From Acidobacteriaceae bacterium KBS 89 (GTDB lineage Bacteria > Acidobacteriota > Terriglobia > Terriglobales > Acidobacteriaceae), in contig KB906755.1 of NCBI GenBank assembly GCA_000381605.1, positions 124,001 to 188,000 of the forward strand: a DNA stretch of 64,000 nt, read 5' to 3'. Made by a program: the position numbers and the translations under genes. Positions 18,256 to 27,899 of the stretch are shown here, piece after piece. The notes below the pieces were generated by a model. That model was given only the letters and a program-made list of their open reading frames with translations. It was not told the DNA's origin and ran no database searches. Within the stretch, counting starts at the first letter, position 1, and every line of letters begins with the position of its first letter.

Positions 18256-21200
18256 TTAGCGGGCGGTCACTGTCAGGTTGAGGGTGACGGTCTGGGTGAG
18301 TTGGACTCCGGTGGTGGAACTGGCGGTGATCTGATACTGGTAGGCGCCGGGTGGAGTGACGCGGATGTTGGGGTCGCCTCCTCTCCCGCAGCCGGAGGGC
18401 CAGAGGGTGGTCAGGGTGAGGACGAGCGCGCAGAGGAGATTGCGGGCTAGGTGGGTTTTCTTTTTGCGGAGGGTGCTCCAGAAGAAGAGGAGTGATGCAG
18501 GGAGGAGGCAGAGGAGAGTTCTGTTGCGCGCTGTGTTTGGGCGTGTGTGGGTTACGGTTGCGGCGGGGTTGACGGTGGTGATGGTGTTGATGGTTGCGAT
18601 GGCGTTTTGTGCGGTGCCGTTGATGGTGATGCTTGAGGGCAGGAGAGAGCAGGTGGCGTATTGGCCTGGGGTGATGGGGGTGCAGTTGAGGACTACGTCG
18701 CCGGTGTAGTTGTTCTGCGGGGTGAGTTGCAGGTTGTAGGTGGCGGGGCGCTCGCTGACGACGGTTGCGGAGGCAGTTGGGCCGCCGTTGACGGTGAGGA
18801 GGAAGGTGCCGTTGGGGACTCCGCTGCCGGTGAGGGGGACGAGTGCTGGGGAGTTGGCGTCGGAGCTGGCGATGGTGAGGGTGCTATTGCGTGGGCCGAG
18901 AGTGGTGGGCGTGAAGGTGATGGTGATTGTGCAGGTAGAGTTTGGAGCGAGGATGGTGAGGTTGCAGGGGACGGTGATGGCGTAGTCGCCGGTGATGGTG
19001 AGGGCGAGAGTGTTGACCGGGGCGGTGCCGGTGTTGGTGAGGGTGAGGGTTTGGTTGGCGGAGGCGCCGATGGCGATGCTGCCGAAGTTGAGGGCGGAGG
19101 GTGTGATCTGCAGATGCGACTGGATGCCGATGCCGGTAAGGGGCGCGTTGATGGGCAGGGTGGAGAGCGATGTGGCGATAGAGATGGTGCCGGGGCGCGG
19201 GCCGGTTTGTGTTGGGGTGAAGGTGATCTGTTCTGTGCAGCTCGTGGCGGGGGCTAGAGTGTTGCTGGCTGTGGGGCAGGTGCCGGTGGCGGTGTAGTCG
19301 CCTGTGGTGGTGATGGAGTTGAAGGTTGCGGCGATGGTGCTGGTGTTGGTGATTTGCAGAGGGAGTGTGGTGGTGCTGCCGAGTTGGACGGCGCCGAAGT
19401 CGACGGTGATGGGGGAGATGGTGAGGGGTGAAGGCGTTGCGGTGCCGAGGAGGCTGATGAAATCTAGCGCTGTGCTTGCGTCGGAGGTGATCTCGAGGGC
19501 GCTGATGCGTGTGGTTGCGTTGATTGCGGAGGGTTGCGGGGTGAAGGTGACGGTGAGGAGGCAGCTTGCGGAGGGGAGGATTGCGGTGCAGTTGCTTTGC
19601 GCGGTGAAGTCGGGTGTGGTGCGGAGGGCGGTGATGTGGATGGGGACGGTGCCGGTGTTGGCTAGGGTGATGGTTTGGGCTTGTGCAGCGTTGCCGACTT
19701 GCGTGGTGGCGAAGGTGAGGGAGCTTTCGGAGGCGCTGTAGGAGACGAGTGGGGCGATGTTGGTGGGAGTTGCGGTGGAGATGGGGGCGGCGGTGCCGGT
19801 GAGGTCGATGAAGTCTGGGCCGCTGAGGGCGTCGCTTTCGATGACGAGGGTGCCAGTGTCGCTTGAGGGCGGGGAGGCGGGGGAGCCGGTGGCGGTTTGG
19901 TTGAGCGGAGTGTAGGCAAGGGTGATGGTGCAGGTTTGGGTTATGGCGAGGGAGTCGCCGCAGGTGGTGTTGGTGATGAGGAAGGGCCACTCGCTGGTGA
20001 TGCGGCGGATGGTGAGCGGGTTTGTGCCGGTGTTTTTGAGAGTGAGGGTTTGGGTGGCGGATTGGCCGGAGCTGACCTGGCCGAAGTTGAGCACCGATTG
20101 GCCCGGGATGATGTTGCCGGTGATAGCGAGGGTGGCGGAGCCGGTGCCGTAGCCTTCGACGTAGCCGAGGCCGTTGATGGTTGCGGAGCCGTCGGTGGGT
20201 GTGGCCTGGGCGAAGAGAGTGCCGGTGATGTCGCCGTTGGTGAGGGGGAGGAAGGTGACGGCGAATTGGCAGCTGGCGTTGGGTGCGAGAGCTGCACACG
20301 GGGGACCAGAGAGGACGAACTGGCGCGGGAGGGCTACGTCGAGGGTGAGGGATTTGGCGGTGAGGTTGTTGATAGTGAACTGGCGCGTTGGGCCGAAGGT
20401 GCCGGTGGGGGTGGGGCCGTAGTTTGTCTGGTTGGGAAGGATCTGGAGGCCCGCGTCCTCGGTAGTGTAGGCGCCGGTGAGGGGAATGGTGTAGGTGGTG
20501 AGGCCCGTGAGGGAACTGGTGACGGGGATTTGTAGGGTGTCGGTGAGGAGTGAGGTTGTGGGGGCGAAGTTGATCGTGATGGTGCAAGTTGCGGTGGGAG
20601 CGAGCGTGGTGCAGGTGGTGGATGGGGCGAAGTTTGGGGATGTGTTGGTTGGGGGCGCGATCAGGAGCGTGGCGAAGCCGGTGTTGGTGAGGGTGATGGT
20701 TTGTTGTGTGGCGGTGGGGCCGGGAACGTTGTTGAAGATGAGGGCGGTGGGGCTGAGGGAGAGGCCGGGGTCGGGGCTGCCGAAGCCGGTGAGGGTAGCG
20801 TTGACGGGGAAGTTTGTGGTGGGGACCGTGAGGGTGGCGGTGACGGGGCCGGTGGTTGAGGGGGTAAAGATTACGTTGACGAAGCAGGAGGCGTTGGGGG
20901 CGAGGGGGCCGTTGCAGGCAGGGCCTCCGGTGGGCGACGTCGTTGGGTCTGCGATGGCGAAATCGCCCGTTGTGGCTGGGTTGGAGAGGGAGACTGTTGC
21001 GGGGGTGAGGTTGGTAAGGGTGAAGAGGGTGGGGGCGCTGGTGCTGTGGACTGGGACGGGGCCGAAGTCCTGCGTGAAGGGTGTGAGGACTAGACCTGAG
21101 AGGGCCTCGCCTGTTCCGGTGAGGGTGAAGGGCGCGGGGGTGCCGGAGTTTGTGGAGGTGAGGGTGAGGGTCGCGGTCTCGGGGCCGATGGTGGAGGGTG

Positions 21201-24183
21201 TGAACTGGACGCCGAGCCAGCAGTTGGTGCAGGGGCCGGTGAAGGTGGTGGCGAAGGAGGAGGTGGGTGGGTTGCCGTGGCCGAAGCCGATGTCTTCGAC
21301 GAGGATGGCCTTGTAGTCGGGTGTGGAGCTGGTGGCCGTGAGGGTGGTGAAGGGTGAGGTGATCTTGTTCCACTGGACGGATGGCTGGCCGAGCAGGACG
21401 TTACCGAATGCGAAGGTGTTGTTGGGCGTGGTAACGATGGAGGTGCCGGTTCCGGTGAGGCTCACGAAGGCGGGCGAAGTGCCACTGCCGGCGGTGACGC
21501 TGAGCAGGCCCTGGCGAGTTCCCGGTTGCGAGGGGGCGAAGGTGAGGAGGACGGTGCAGGTGCTGTTGCCGGGGAGATTGGTGAGGCAGTCGGTGGTGTC
21601 GGTGAAGTCGCCGGTGAGGGCTAGGGTGAGAGCGAAGGGTTGCGCGCCGATGTTGCCGATGGTGACGGATTGGGTGGTGGTGGAGGTGCCGGTGACGAGA
21701 ACTGGTGTGGCGAAGGCGATGGTTGGAGGGGTGACGGTGAGGTTGGGGTTGGCGGATTGGCCGATGCCGGTGGGCTGCGTGTGGGTGGTTCCGGTGATGA
21801 GGACGGTGAGGCCTTGATCGAGGGTGAGGGTGACGGAGTCGGCGGATGGGGCGACTGGGGATTCGTAGGTGATCTGGAGCCGGCAGACGGTGTGGGGGTT
21901 GAGGGTGGTGGGGCAGCGGTCGATGAGTGTGAAGGGGGTGGAGAGGGTGACTGGAGTGTGGGGGATTGGGATGGAGGAGTTGTTGGAGATGTAGAGGAAG
22001 CGTGGGAGGCGCGGGCCGGCGACGGGAGTGGTTCCGAATTGGGTGCCGAAGTCGATCTGGGTGGCGGAGAGGCTGAGGGCGGCGGCCTGGGTGTAGGCGG
22101 TGAGGAGGACGTTGCTGGGGCCGATGGTCCAGTTGGATTGGGCGAAGCCGTCGTCGGTTGGGGTGGAGGAGGCGGTGAAGCTAAGGGTGATGTGGCAGGT
22201 GGCTCCGGCGGCGAGGGTTTTGGTGTTGACGGTGGTGAGAGGGCAGTTGCTGGAGGATTCGGTGAAGTTGTATGGAGTGAGCTGGTTGCTGCCTAATTTA
22301 GAAGTAAAGGTTTGAGGCTGCTGGGTGAGGTTGGTGAGGGTGATGATGCGTGTGGAGGGTGCGCTGGTGGATGTTTCGATGCCGAAGTCGAGTTCTTTTG
22401 GTGAGAAGGCGATGGGGTTCGGCTGGGTGGTGGTGGGGGGGATGGTTGCGGTTTGCGAGGTGGCGTTGTCGGCTTGCGCGGTGAGGGTTCCGGGGTTGGT
22501 TGAATTGCTGGTGAGGGCGATGCTGCACTCGGCGGCGGGAGCAAGCGTGATGGGGCAGTTGTGGGCGAGGGTGAAGTTGGTTGCGGTGAGTTGGAGGTTC
22601 GTTGCGGCGAGGGCGCCGAGGTTGCGGAGGGTGATGTTGGGGGAGGCGTCGGTGGAGAGGGCGAGCGCGGGGGCCGCGGTGGGGCTGATTTTCGCGAGAT
22701 AGGCGGCGGCGCCCGAGCAGAGGCTGCCGCTGCAGCTTGTGGGTGTGAGCACTGCGTTGCGGAGGGCCGACGGGAGTGCGGGGGTGGGTGTGTTGTAGAG
22801 CGGGAGGTCGTAGGTTTCGGTGGCGAGGAGGCTGGCGCTGGCGGTTGGTGAGACGCTGCCGGCGACGATGGGTTGGCCGGTGGGGTCGGTTGCGATGGAG
22901 GTGAGGGTGACGGGTGCGCTTGCGAAGTTTGGGTTAGAGGTGGGAAGGCCGCCGAAGCGGATGGTCTGGTCGATGATGTTTTGTTGTGTGACGCGGATCG
23001 CGTAGCTGTTGCCGATGGTCGACAGCGGCGTGAGCGGGACGAGCCAGGAGGGAGTGGTGAGGGTGCTGGCGATCCATGTGTTTTCGTTTGGTGCTGAAGT
23101 GAGTGTTGATTGGGTGCCGGGGGCGAGGAGCGTGGAGTTGAGGACGGAGCTGCCGTCGAGTGGGAGACGGACGAGCGATTGATAGCTGGTGTTGACGAGC
23201 GGCGTTGAGACGTTGGCGATAGGGAACTGGCCGAGGGCGATGGAGCCGGAAAGGAGCAGATTTTGTGCGGCGGGATCCTGTATTCCGCGAGCCAGGGCAA
23301 TGGAGGTGATGCCGGGGCCGGGAATGAAAGTGGAGAAGAGGAGGCCATCGGCGGCGGGGGTGAGTTTGGTGAGGAAGCCGGAGGTGGTGCTGAGGATGGT
23401 GGGGACGAGTGCGGAGAGGGTGGGGTAGCCGGAGCTGGTGGTGTAGCCGGCGATGTAGGCGTTGTCGTTTGCGTCGGCGGTTATGGCTGCGGGGGCGGTG
23501 TTGCCGTTTTGGCCGCTGAGGTAGCTGGCATAGACGAGTGTGGTGCCGGTTGCGTTGAAGCGCTCGACGAAGCCGTTTTGCAGGCTGCCGGAGGCGGGGG
23601 ACTGGATGATGGCGGAGGGCGTGACGGGGAGGTTTGCGCCGAAGATGCTTCCGGTGAGGAAGACGGCGTCGGCGGTAGCGGCGATGCCGGTGACGGAGAG
23701 GCCACTGGCGCCGGCGAAGGTGATGAAGATCGGGTTCAAGTTCTGATCGAACTTGCCGATGAAGGCGTTTGTGGCGCCGGTTGCGCTGGGGAACGTCGCG
23801 CCTGATGTTGCAGAGATTGTGCCGGAGTTCGTTGTGCCGGCGATGTAGATGTTGCCGGAGGGATCGAGGGCCATGGCGAGACCGATGTCGCCTGCTGCGC
23901 CAAGCTGCGTTTGGGCGAGGACGCTGGTGGCGGTGGGGTCGGTCTTGAGGAGACGGACGCCGTCTTTCTGGTCGAGGAGGAGGTAGAGGTTGCCGGAGGC
24001 GTCGGACTGGACGGCGTTGAACTGGGCGTTGAATTGTGCGGGATTTGAAGAGCCGAGGAGGCCGGCGAAGACGAGTTGCTGTGGGGCGGTGGTTTGCGCG
24101 GAGAGAGATGTGGTGACGAGGGCCGGGGCCATGAAGGCGCAGAGACCGGCAAGGATGCGTCGGAGCGAGAGCGTTGTCTTCAT
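18256..24183 (-). CDS. Giant secreted protein: beta-propeller-like domain plus 11 choice-of-anchor D modules
   Basis: This 1975-residue exported protein has a signal peptide at about 1-29 (ending LSAQT). Residues 30-480 form SBBP/NHL-type propeller-like repeats (GNLYLLLDQKDG, GNIYIAGTTNSG, NAYIAGYTTSSG). Residues 600-1700 hold about 11 Ig-like modules of the choice-of-anchor D/ASH type. Each has a core like LNFGSIAIGASANQTLTLTN and a conserved cysteine pair near C-T-I-T-I-x-F-x-P. A further Ig-like domain, a hydrophobic stretch (RTLLCLLPASLLFFWS) with a KKK stop-transfer signal, and a C-terminal segment close the protein. It is probably a cell-surface adhesin or scaffold. The start is ATG 24183. 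Its repetitive, GC-rich coding strand creates many long false frames on both strands. Confidence 0.85.
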   Translation of the reverse strand: MKTTLSLRRILAGLCAFMAPALVTTSLSAQTTAPQQLVFAGLLGSSNPAQFNAQFNAVQSDASGNLYLLLDQKDGVRLLKTDPTATSVLAQTQLGAAGDIGLAMALDPSGNIYIAGTTNSGTISATSGATFPSATGATNAFIGKFDQNLNPIFITFAGASGLSVTGIAATADAVFLTGSIFGANLPVTPSAIIQSPASGSLQNGFVERFNATGTTLVYASYLSGQNGNTAPAAITADANDNAYIAGYTTSSGYPTLSALVPTILSTTSGFLTKLTPAADGLLFSTFIPGPGITSIALARGIQDPAAQNLLLSGSIALGQFPIANVSTPLVNTSYQSLVRLPLDGSSVLNSTLLAPGTQSTLTSAPNENTWIASTLTTPSWLVPLTPLSTIGNSYAIRVTQQNIIDQTIRFGGLPTSNPNFASAPVTLTSIATDPTGQPIVAGSVSPTASASLLATETYDLPLYNTPTPALPSALRNAVLTPTSCSGSLCSGAAAYLAKISPTAAPALALSTDASPNITLRNLGALAATNLQLTATNFTLAHNCPITLAPAAECSIALTSNSTNPGTLTAQADNATSQTATIPPTTTQPNPIAFSPKELDFGIETSTSAPSTRIITLTNLTQQPQTFTSKLGSNQLTPYNFTESSSNCPLTTVNTKTLAAGATCHITLSFTASSTPTDDGFAQSNWTIGPSNVLLTAYTQAAALSLSATQIDFGTQFGTTPVAGPRLPRFLYISNNSSIPIPHTPVTLSTPFTLIDRCPTTLNPHTVCRLQITYESPVAPSADSVTLTLDQGLTVLITGTTHTQPTGIGQSANPNLTVTPPTIAFATPVLVTGTSTTTQSVTIGNIGAQPFALTLALTGDFTDTTDCLTNLPGNSTCTVLLTFAPSQPGTRQGLLSVTAGSGTSPAFVSLTGTGTSIVTTPNNTFAFGNVLLGQPSVQWNKITSPFTTLTATSSTPDYKAILVEDIGFGHGNPPTSSFATTFTGPCTNCWLGVQFTPSTIGPETATLTLTSTNSGTPAPFTLTGTGEALSGLVLTPFTQDFGPVPVHSTSAPTLFTLTNLTPATVSLSNPATTGDFAIADPTTSPTGGPACNGPLAPNASCFVNVIFTPSTTGPVTATLTVPTTNFPVNATLTGFGSPDPGLSLSPTALIFNNVPGPTATQQTITLTNTGFATLLIAPPTNTSPNFAPSTTCTTLAPTATCTITINFAPTTSLLTDTLQIPVTSSLTGLTTYTIPLTGAYTTEDAGLQILPNQTNYGPTPTGTFGPTRQFTINNLTAKSLTLDVALPRQFVLSGPPCAALAPNASCQFAVTFLPLTNGDITGTLFAQATPTDGSATINGLGYVEGYGTGSATLAITGNIIPGQSVLNFGQVSSGQSATQTLTLKNTGTNPLTIRRITSEWPFLITNTTCGDSLAITQTCTITLAYTPLNQTATGSPASPPSSDTGTLVIESDALSGPDFIDLTGTAAPISTATPTNIAPLVSYSASESSLTFATTQVGNAAQAQTITLANTGTVPIHITALRTTPDFTAQSNCTAILPSASCLLTVTFTPQPSAINATTRISALEITSDASTALDFISLLGTATPSPLTISPITVDFGAVQLGSTTTLPLQITNTSTIAATFNSITTTGDYTATGTCPTASNTLAPATSCTEQITFTPTQTGPRPGTISIATSLSTLPINAPLTGIGIQSHLQITPSALNFGSIAIGASANQTLTLTNTGTAPVNTLALTITGDYAITVPCNLTILAPNSTCTITITFTPTTLGPRNSTLTIASSDANSPALVPLTGSGVPNGTFLLTVNGGPTASATVVSERPATYNLQLTPQNNYTGDVVLNCTPITPGQYATCSLLPSSITINGTAQNAIATINTITTVNPAATVTHTRPNTARNRTLLCLLPASLLFFWSTLRKKKTHLARNLLCALVLTLTTLWPSGCGRGGDPNIRVTPPGAYQYQITASSTTGVQLTQTVTLNLTVTAR

Positions 24184-24288
24184 GGGTTGTTGGCTGCGGG
24201 TGGAGCGCTGTTGCAGCCTGACCTTAACTATCCATGGGTTGTGAGACGGTTCTGGTGGAAGAAAATTTTGAAAGACGTTACCGAGGTA

Positions 24289-24966
24289 CTATAGCTTCCC
24301 GTTTTGGGAATCTGTATGACCATCTACTTGTAGCAGGTAGTCGAGTTGGCGGACGTGCATCTCGCGTTCGAAGGCGGGGTGAGTTGTGTAGTGGATGGCC
24401 TGCATGCCGACGACGAGTGCGGCTGTGATGTTTTCGGTGCGGTCGTCGATGAAGAGGATATTGGCGGGTGGTGTGCGGAGACCTTCGGCGGCGTGAAGGT
24501 AGATGGCTGGCTCGGGTTTGGCGAGGTGGAGGGCGTGAGACCACGTGTGGTGGTCGAAGGTTTCGATCCAAGGGTGGCGTGCGCGGAGACCGACTTCCAT
24601 GGCGTCGGGCATGTTGGAGAGGATGCCGGTACGGATGCCGGCGCGCTGCAGACGCTCGACCCATTCGAGGATGGGTGGGTTGAGGGTGGACCAGAAGTCG
24701 ACGTCGGCGGCGATGAGTTGAGTGAGTTGGGTAGGGGTGATTATGATTCCGGCACCAATGGAGACTTTGTGCCAGTAGGTTTCGGCCGAGAGATCGCCGC
24801 GATCGTAGGCGTGACGGTGCGCCCAGTACTCGCGGTGGAGTATGTCTTCGTCGAGGCCGGTGACCGCGCGTATGCGAGCCCACGCGGCGGGGTCAGGCGG
24901 GGCGGAGAGAACCATGCCGTAGTCGAAGAGGACGGCGTGGATTGGAGCTATTGGTTGTTGGTTCAA
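24289..24966 (-). CDS. HAD-superfamily hydrolase
   Basis: This haloacid dehalogenase-like phosphatase or hydrolase has about 225 residues. Motif I reads AVLFDYGMVL, with the nucleophile Asp followed at +2 by Gly rather than the usual Asp. The same Asp-x-Gly arrangement occurs in active relatives such as YihX-like phosphatases, so activity is not excluded. Motif II is ILSNMPD, motif III Lys is in LAKPEPAIY, and motif IV is ILFIDDRTENI. The first start codon in the frame is a TTG at 24966 with a stop codon close upstream. No ATG precedes motif I. It sits between the giant surface protein and a small unknown gene. Confidence 0.8.
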   Translation of the reverse strand: MNQQPIAPIHAVLFDYGMVLSAPPDPAAWARIRAVTGLDEDILHREYWAHRHAYDRGDLSAETYWHKVSIGAGIIITPTQLTQLIAADVDFWSTLNPPILEWVERLQRAGIRTGILSNMPDAMEVGLRARHPWIETFDHHTWSHALHLAKPEPAIYLHAAEGLRTPPANILFIDDRTENITAALVVGMQAIHYTTHPAFEREMHVRQLDYLLQVDGHTDSQNGKL

Positions 24967-25013
24967 AGTGATTCAAGGGTACATCGAAGCAAGCTGTGAA
25001 CGCGATTCGACAC

Positions 25014-25487
25014 TCAGATGCCGAGGGCGGAGTTGACCTTAGTGAGCGCGGTCTTTTCCTGGTCGGAGACGAGAACGCCGCCGACGCCAAGGAAGCCGCC
25101 CTCTTTGCTGGCTTCCGCTGTAGCCTGGGCGACCTTTGCAAGCCACTGCTTGATCTCGGTGGTCTCTTCGGGCGTGGCTTTCTGGGTCAGGAGCGCGGAT
25201 GTGCGTTTGAGAATTTCGCCTGCCGCGGACTGAACGTTTTCCGGAGTTGCGCCCGGCGGTGGTTTGGGAATCGACATGTGCTGGGTGAGGTCTTCGGCGA
25301 GTGACTTGAGTAAGGGCGACTGTGCTGTCTGCGCAGACTGAACGATCATTTTGCCTGCAGCTGTCGATTCCTGAATGAGGCCGACGGGTCCGCTGGGACT
25401 GGCGGCTACGACGAGAATGCTGGACATAAGGGGAGAGGAACGCAGGAGGTCCCACTCATCTGCGCTGAAATCTGCTTTTGTGCTCAT
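25014..25487 (-). CDS. Conserved helical protein of unknown function
   Basis: This is a 157-residue soluble protein. No signal peptide is apparent. Its N-terminus (FSADEWDLLRSSP) resembles the start of several helical bundle proteins. The rest is Ala/Ser/Lys-rich amphipathic helix, with a Pro-rich break (IPKPPPGATPE) and a Gly patch near the end (EGGFLGVGGVLVSDQEK). No catalytic motif is visible and no family is assigned. The start is ATG 25487. The next gene on the same strand is a PLD-domain protein about 150 nt away. Co-transcription is possible but not shown. Confidence 0.65.
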   Translation of the reverse strand: MSTKADFSADEWDLLRSSPLMSSILVVAASPSGPVGLIQESTAAGKMIVQSAQTAQSPLLKSLAEDLTQHMSIPKPPPGATPENVQSAAGEILKRTSALLTQKATPEETTEIKQWLAKVAQATAEASKEGGFLGVGGVLVSDQEKTALTKVNSALGI

Positions 25488-25643
25488 GGAGGATCGCTTT
25501 CGGCTCTCACGTCTTGCAGGAGGGCAATGGGGATTTGAACAGCAGAAAGATTGGCCCTGAGACGATGGTGAAGCTGAGGCTAGCGATCTGGATAGCCGGT
25601 GTCAAACGACGGAGATTAATTTTAGGAAAAATAGCGATGGTGT

Positions 25644-26498
25644 TTATGGCAGGGGCAGTTGGCGTGGAGCGGTGGCGGGTTTTTGTTGCGACCGCGCGAT
25701 CATGTGTTCGGCGATGAGCTCGGTCTGGAAGCGGACGATGGTGTCGGGGTCGGTGATGATTGCCTGGGTGTTGTTCTGGGCCTTGTAGCCGGGGCCTCCG
25801 GGTTTTCCGCTGATGACGAAGGTGCCTTCGCCGGAGTTCGACCAGTTGGTGGAGCCTTCGCCGGCGACACGTCCGTCGGCGACGAAACCCTTGGTGTGAC
25901 TGATCTGGTGGGACGCGGACTGGCCGATGACGAAGTAGGTGTTGAAGGCCGCAAGATTGTATGCGCGATCGGCTTCGAGGAGAGCTTTTTCGTGGACGCT
26001 GGAGGCCTGCAACTTGTCGAGCGTGATCATCATGGTGATGGCTGGGTCGAGAGCCTTCTCCATGAGGATGTTGTTCAGTTCGGAGTCGTCGTAGCCGAAC
26101 ATGTTGAGGTAGAGCGAGATTGTGACGCGCGAGAGGATGTACTTGAGGATGTCGTGGACGTCGTCGCGGCCTACGTAGAAGAGATGGACGTCTTTGCTGG
26201 CGTTGGTGGAGTAGGCGGCCTCTCTGGTGTATTGCTCGAGGTCTTTCAAGTCGAATGTCTGGAGGGTTTCGGTGGGGTTGCCGAGCGCGTTGCTTGCGCT
26301 TTTCCTTGCGGGTCTCGCGTAGTCCCGGCGCACGGCGGCCAGGTTGAAGGATTTTCCGGCCGCCAGGGGAGCCGTTCGCGAGGTGAGGATTTCGGGATCG
26401 ACGAAGGGCGGCGCGGGAGCTGTGGGTACGAAGGGGAGCGCGTTGCGCAGGGCTCGTGTTGTCGATTTTGCGGGTTTGGCGGACCTTTTTGGGGACAT
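25644..26498 (-). CDS. Phospholipase D-like domain protein
   Basis: This 284-residue protein has a single PLD-like catalytic motif: HTKGFVAD, then GSTNWSNSG, i.e. H-x-K followed by G-S-x-N (about residues 198-222). Such single-motif proteins usually act as dimers in phosphodiester hydrolysis, for example of lipids or nucleic acid. The basic, Pro/Ala-rich N-terminus (about 1-45) may be a disordered tail. The domain preceding the motif contains VHLFYVGRDDV and a helical region (MEKALDPAITMMITLDK). The substrate is unknown. It is divergent from the aminotransferase gene by about 165 nt. Confidence 0.78.
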   Translation of the reverse strand: MSPKRSAKPAKSTTRALRNALPFVPTAPAPPFVDPEILTSRTAPLAAGKSFNLAAVRRDYARPARKSASNALGNPTETLQTFDLKDLEQYTREAAYSTNASKDVHLFYVGRDDVHDILKYILSRVTISLYLNMFGYDDSELNNILMEKALDPAITMMITLDKLQASSVHEKALLEADRAYNLAAFNTYFVIGQSASHQISHTKGFVADGRVAGEGSTNWSNSGEGTFVISGKPGGPGYKAQNNTQAIITDPDTIVRFQTELIAEHMIARSQQKPATAPRQLPLP

Positions 26499-26663
26499 AG
26501 CGAGTTTCTTTCCTGTTGCAGACGAGCTACGGGATTTTGTGATTGGACTCGGGCCGGAGTTGAAGGTTCGGGATAACGAAATTGAACGGAGGATACCTTA
26601 GTCAGAAGTTCGAACGATATCAATTTTCCGAGGTTCGATCGGAGGGCGCATTAGCATGGAAGG

Positions 26664-27836
26664 GTGAGTACTCGGTTTTCGAAGCGGACGGGTTGGGATG
26701 TCGGGGAGAGCGGGTTTGCGGCTGCGATCCGTGAGGCGCGGGCGGCGGGGCGGGAGTTGATTGACCTGACAGTGTCGAACCCTACGGTGTGCGGGTTTGA
26801 GTATGATGCCGGGACGATTCTTGCGCCGCTGGGGAGTGCCGGGGCGTTGATTTACGATCCGGATCCTCGTGGGATGCGGTCGGCGCGGGAGGCGGTGGCG
26901 GAGTACTACGGCGACCATGGGGCGGAGGTTGATCCGGATGCCGTGGTGCTCACGACGAGTACGAGCGAAGGGTACGGGTATCTGTTCCGGCTGCTGTGCG
27001 ACGCGGGAGACGAGGTGCTGGTGGCGCAGCCGAGTTATCCGCTGTTTGATTTTCTGGCGGATCTGGAGGACGTAAGGCTGCGGCCTTATCCGCTGTTCTA
27101 TGACCATGGGTGGTGGATCGACTTTGGGGAGCTTGAGAAGAGGATTGGGCCGCGGACGAAGGCGATTGTGGTGGTGCATCCGAACAATCCGACGGGACAA
27201 GCGACCGGAGGAGAGGATAGGCGCCGGCTGGAGACGATTTGTGTGCGGCATGGGCTGGCGTTGATTGTGGATGAGGTGTTTCTGGATTATCCGTTGGGGG
27301 AGGAACGGCTGATGAGTTTTGCGGTGGGGCCGCATCCGGCGTTGACGTTCTGCTTGAGCGGCATGAGCAAGATTGCGGGGTTGCCACAGATGAAGGTGGG
27401 ATGGATTGTAGGGTTGGGGCCGGAGGCGCCTCGGCGGGAGGCGATGGGGCGGCTGGAGGTGGTGGCGGATACGTTCTTGTCGATGAACGCTCCGGTGCAG
27501 ATGGCGCTGCCGAGTTGGCTTGCGGGAAGGAATGGAGTTCAGGGGCAGATTCTGAAGCGGGTGAGGGGAAACCTTGCTGCGGCGCAGAGGAGTGGGGCGG
27601 AGGTGTTGCGGTTGGATGCGGGGTGGAGTGCGATTCTGAGGCTGCCGCAGGTGGGCGAGGAGGATGCGGCGGAGATTTTGCTGCGTGAGGTGGGGGTGGT
27701 AGTTCACCCGGGGTCGTTCTATGGGATTGCTGAATCGGGACGCGTGGTGGTGAGTTTATTGGGATTTGAACAGGGGTTTGCGGAGGGTTTGGAACGCATC
27801 GTGCATGGTCGGAAGTTGAACCACGGTAGTTACTAG
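26664..27836 (+). CDS. PLP-dependent class I/II aminotransferase
   Basis: This 390-residue fold-type I aminotransferase transfers amino groups between amino and keto acids. The substrate-binding N-terminus reads LIDLTVSNPT. The PLP-phosphate region is TTSTSEGYG, and the Asn/Asp/Tyr region is VVHPNNPTGQ with IVDEVFLDYP. The Schiff-base lysine is K236 in LSGMSKIAGLP. The late Arg motif (ESGRVVVSL) is consistent with a carboxylate-binding Arg. The start is a GTG at 26664 with GGAAGG close upstream. A/T-rich hairpin sequence lies just after it. Confidence 0.86.
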   Translation: MSTRFSKRTGWDVGESGFAAAIREARAAGRELIDLTVSNPTVCGFEYDAGTILAPLGSAGALIYDPDPRGMRSAREAVAEYYGDHGAEVDPDAVVLTTSTSEGYGYLFRLLCDAGDEVLVAQPSYPLFDFLADLEDVRLRPYPLFYDHGWWIDFGELEKRIGPRTKAIVVVHPNNPTGQATGGEDRRRLETICVRHGLALIVDEVFLDYPLGEERLMSFAVGPHPALTFCLSGMSKIAGLPQMKVGWIVGLGPEAPRREAMGRLEVVADTFLSMNAPVQMALPSWLAGRNGVQGQILKRVRGNLAAAQRSGAEVLRLDAGWSAILRLPQVGEEDAAEILLREVGVVVHPGSFYGIAESGRVVVSLLGFEQGFAEGLERIVHGRKLNHGSY

Positions 27837-27874
27837 TTCATGCGATACGTGTAAGGTGTTAGATCAACAAAACT

Positions 27875-27899
27875 ACATAAATATCTGATTTATTTATGT
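27875..27899. terminator. A/T-rich hairpin between convergent genes
   Basis: A perfect nine-base stem, ACATAAATA/TATTTATGT (27875-27883 and 27891-27899), with a seven-base loop sits between the aminotransferase and MBL-hydrolase ends and overlaps the latter's stop codon. It may serve as a weak bidirectional terminator. Confidence 0.4.

Noticed and set aside
18884-21373. 829-codon minus-strand frame inside the giant gene
   Set aside because: Arg/His/Pro-rich shadow frame of a repetitive gene on the same strand; the 1975-codon frame has the domain structure.
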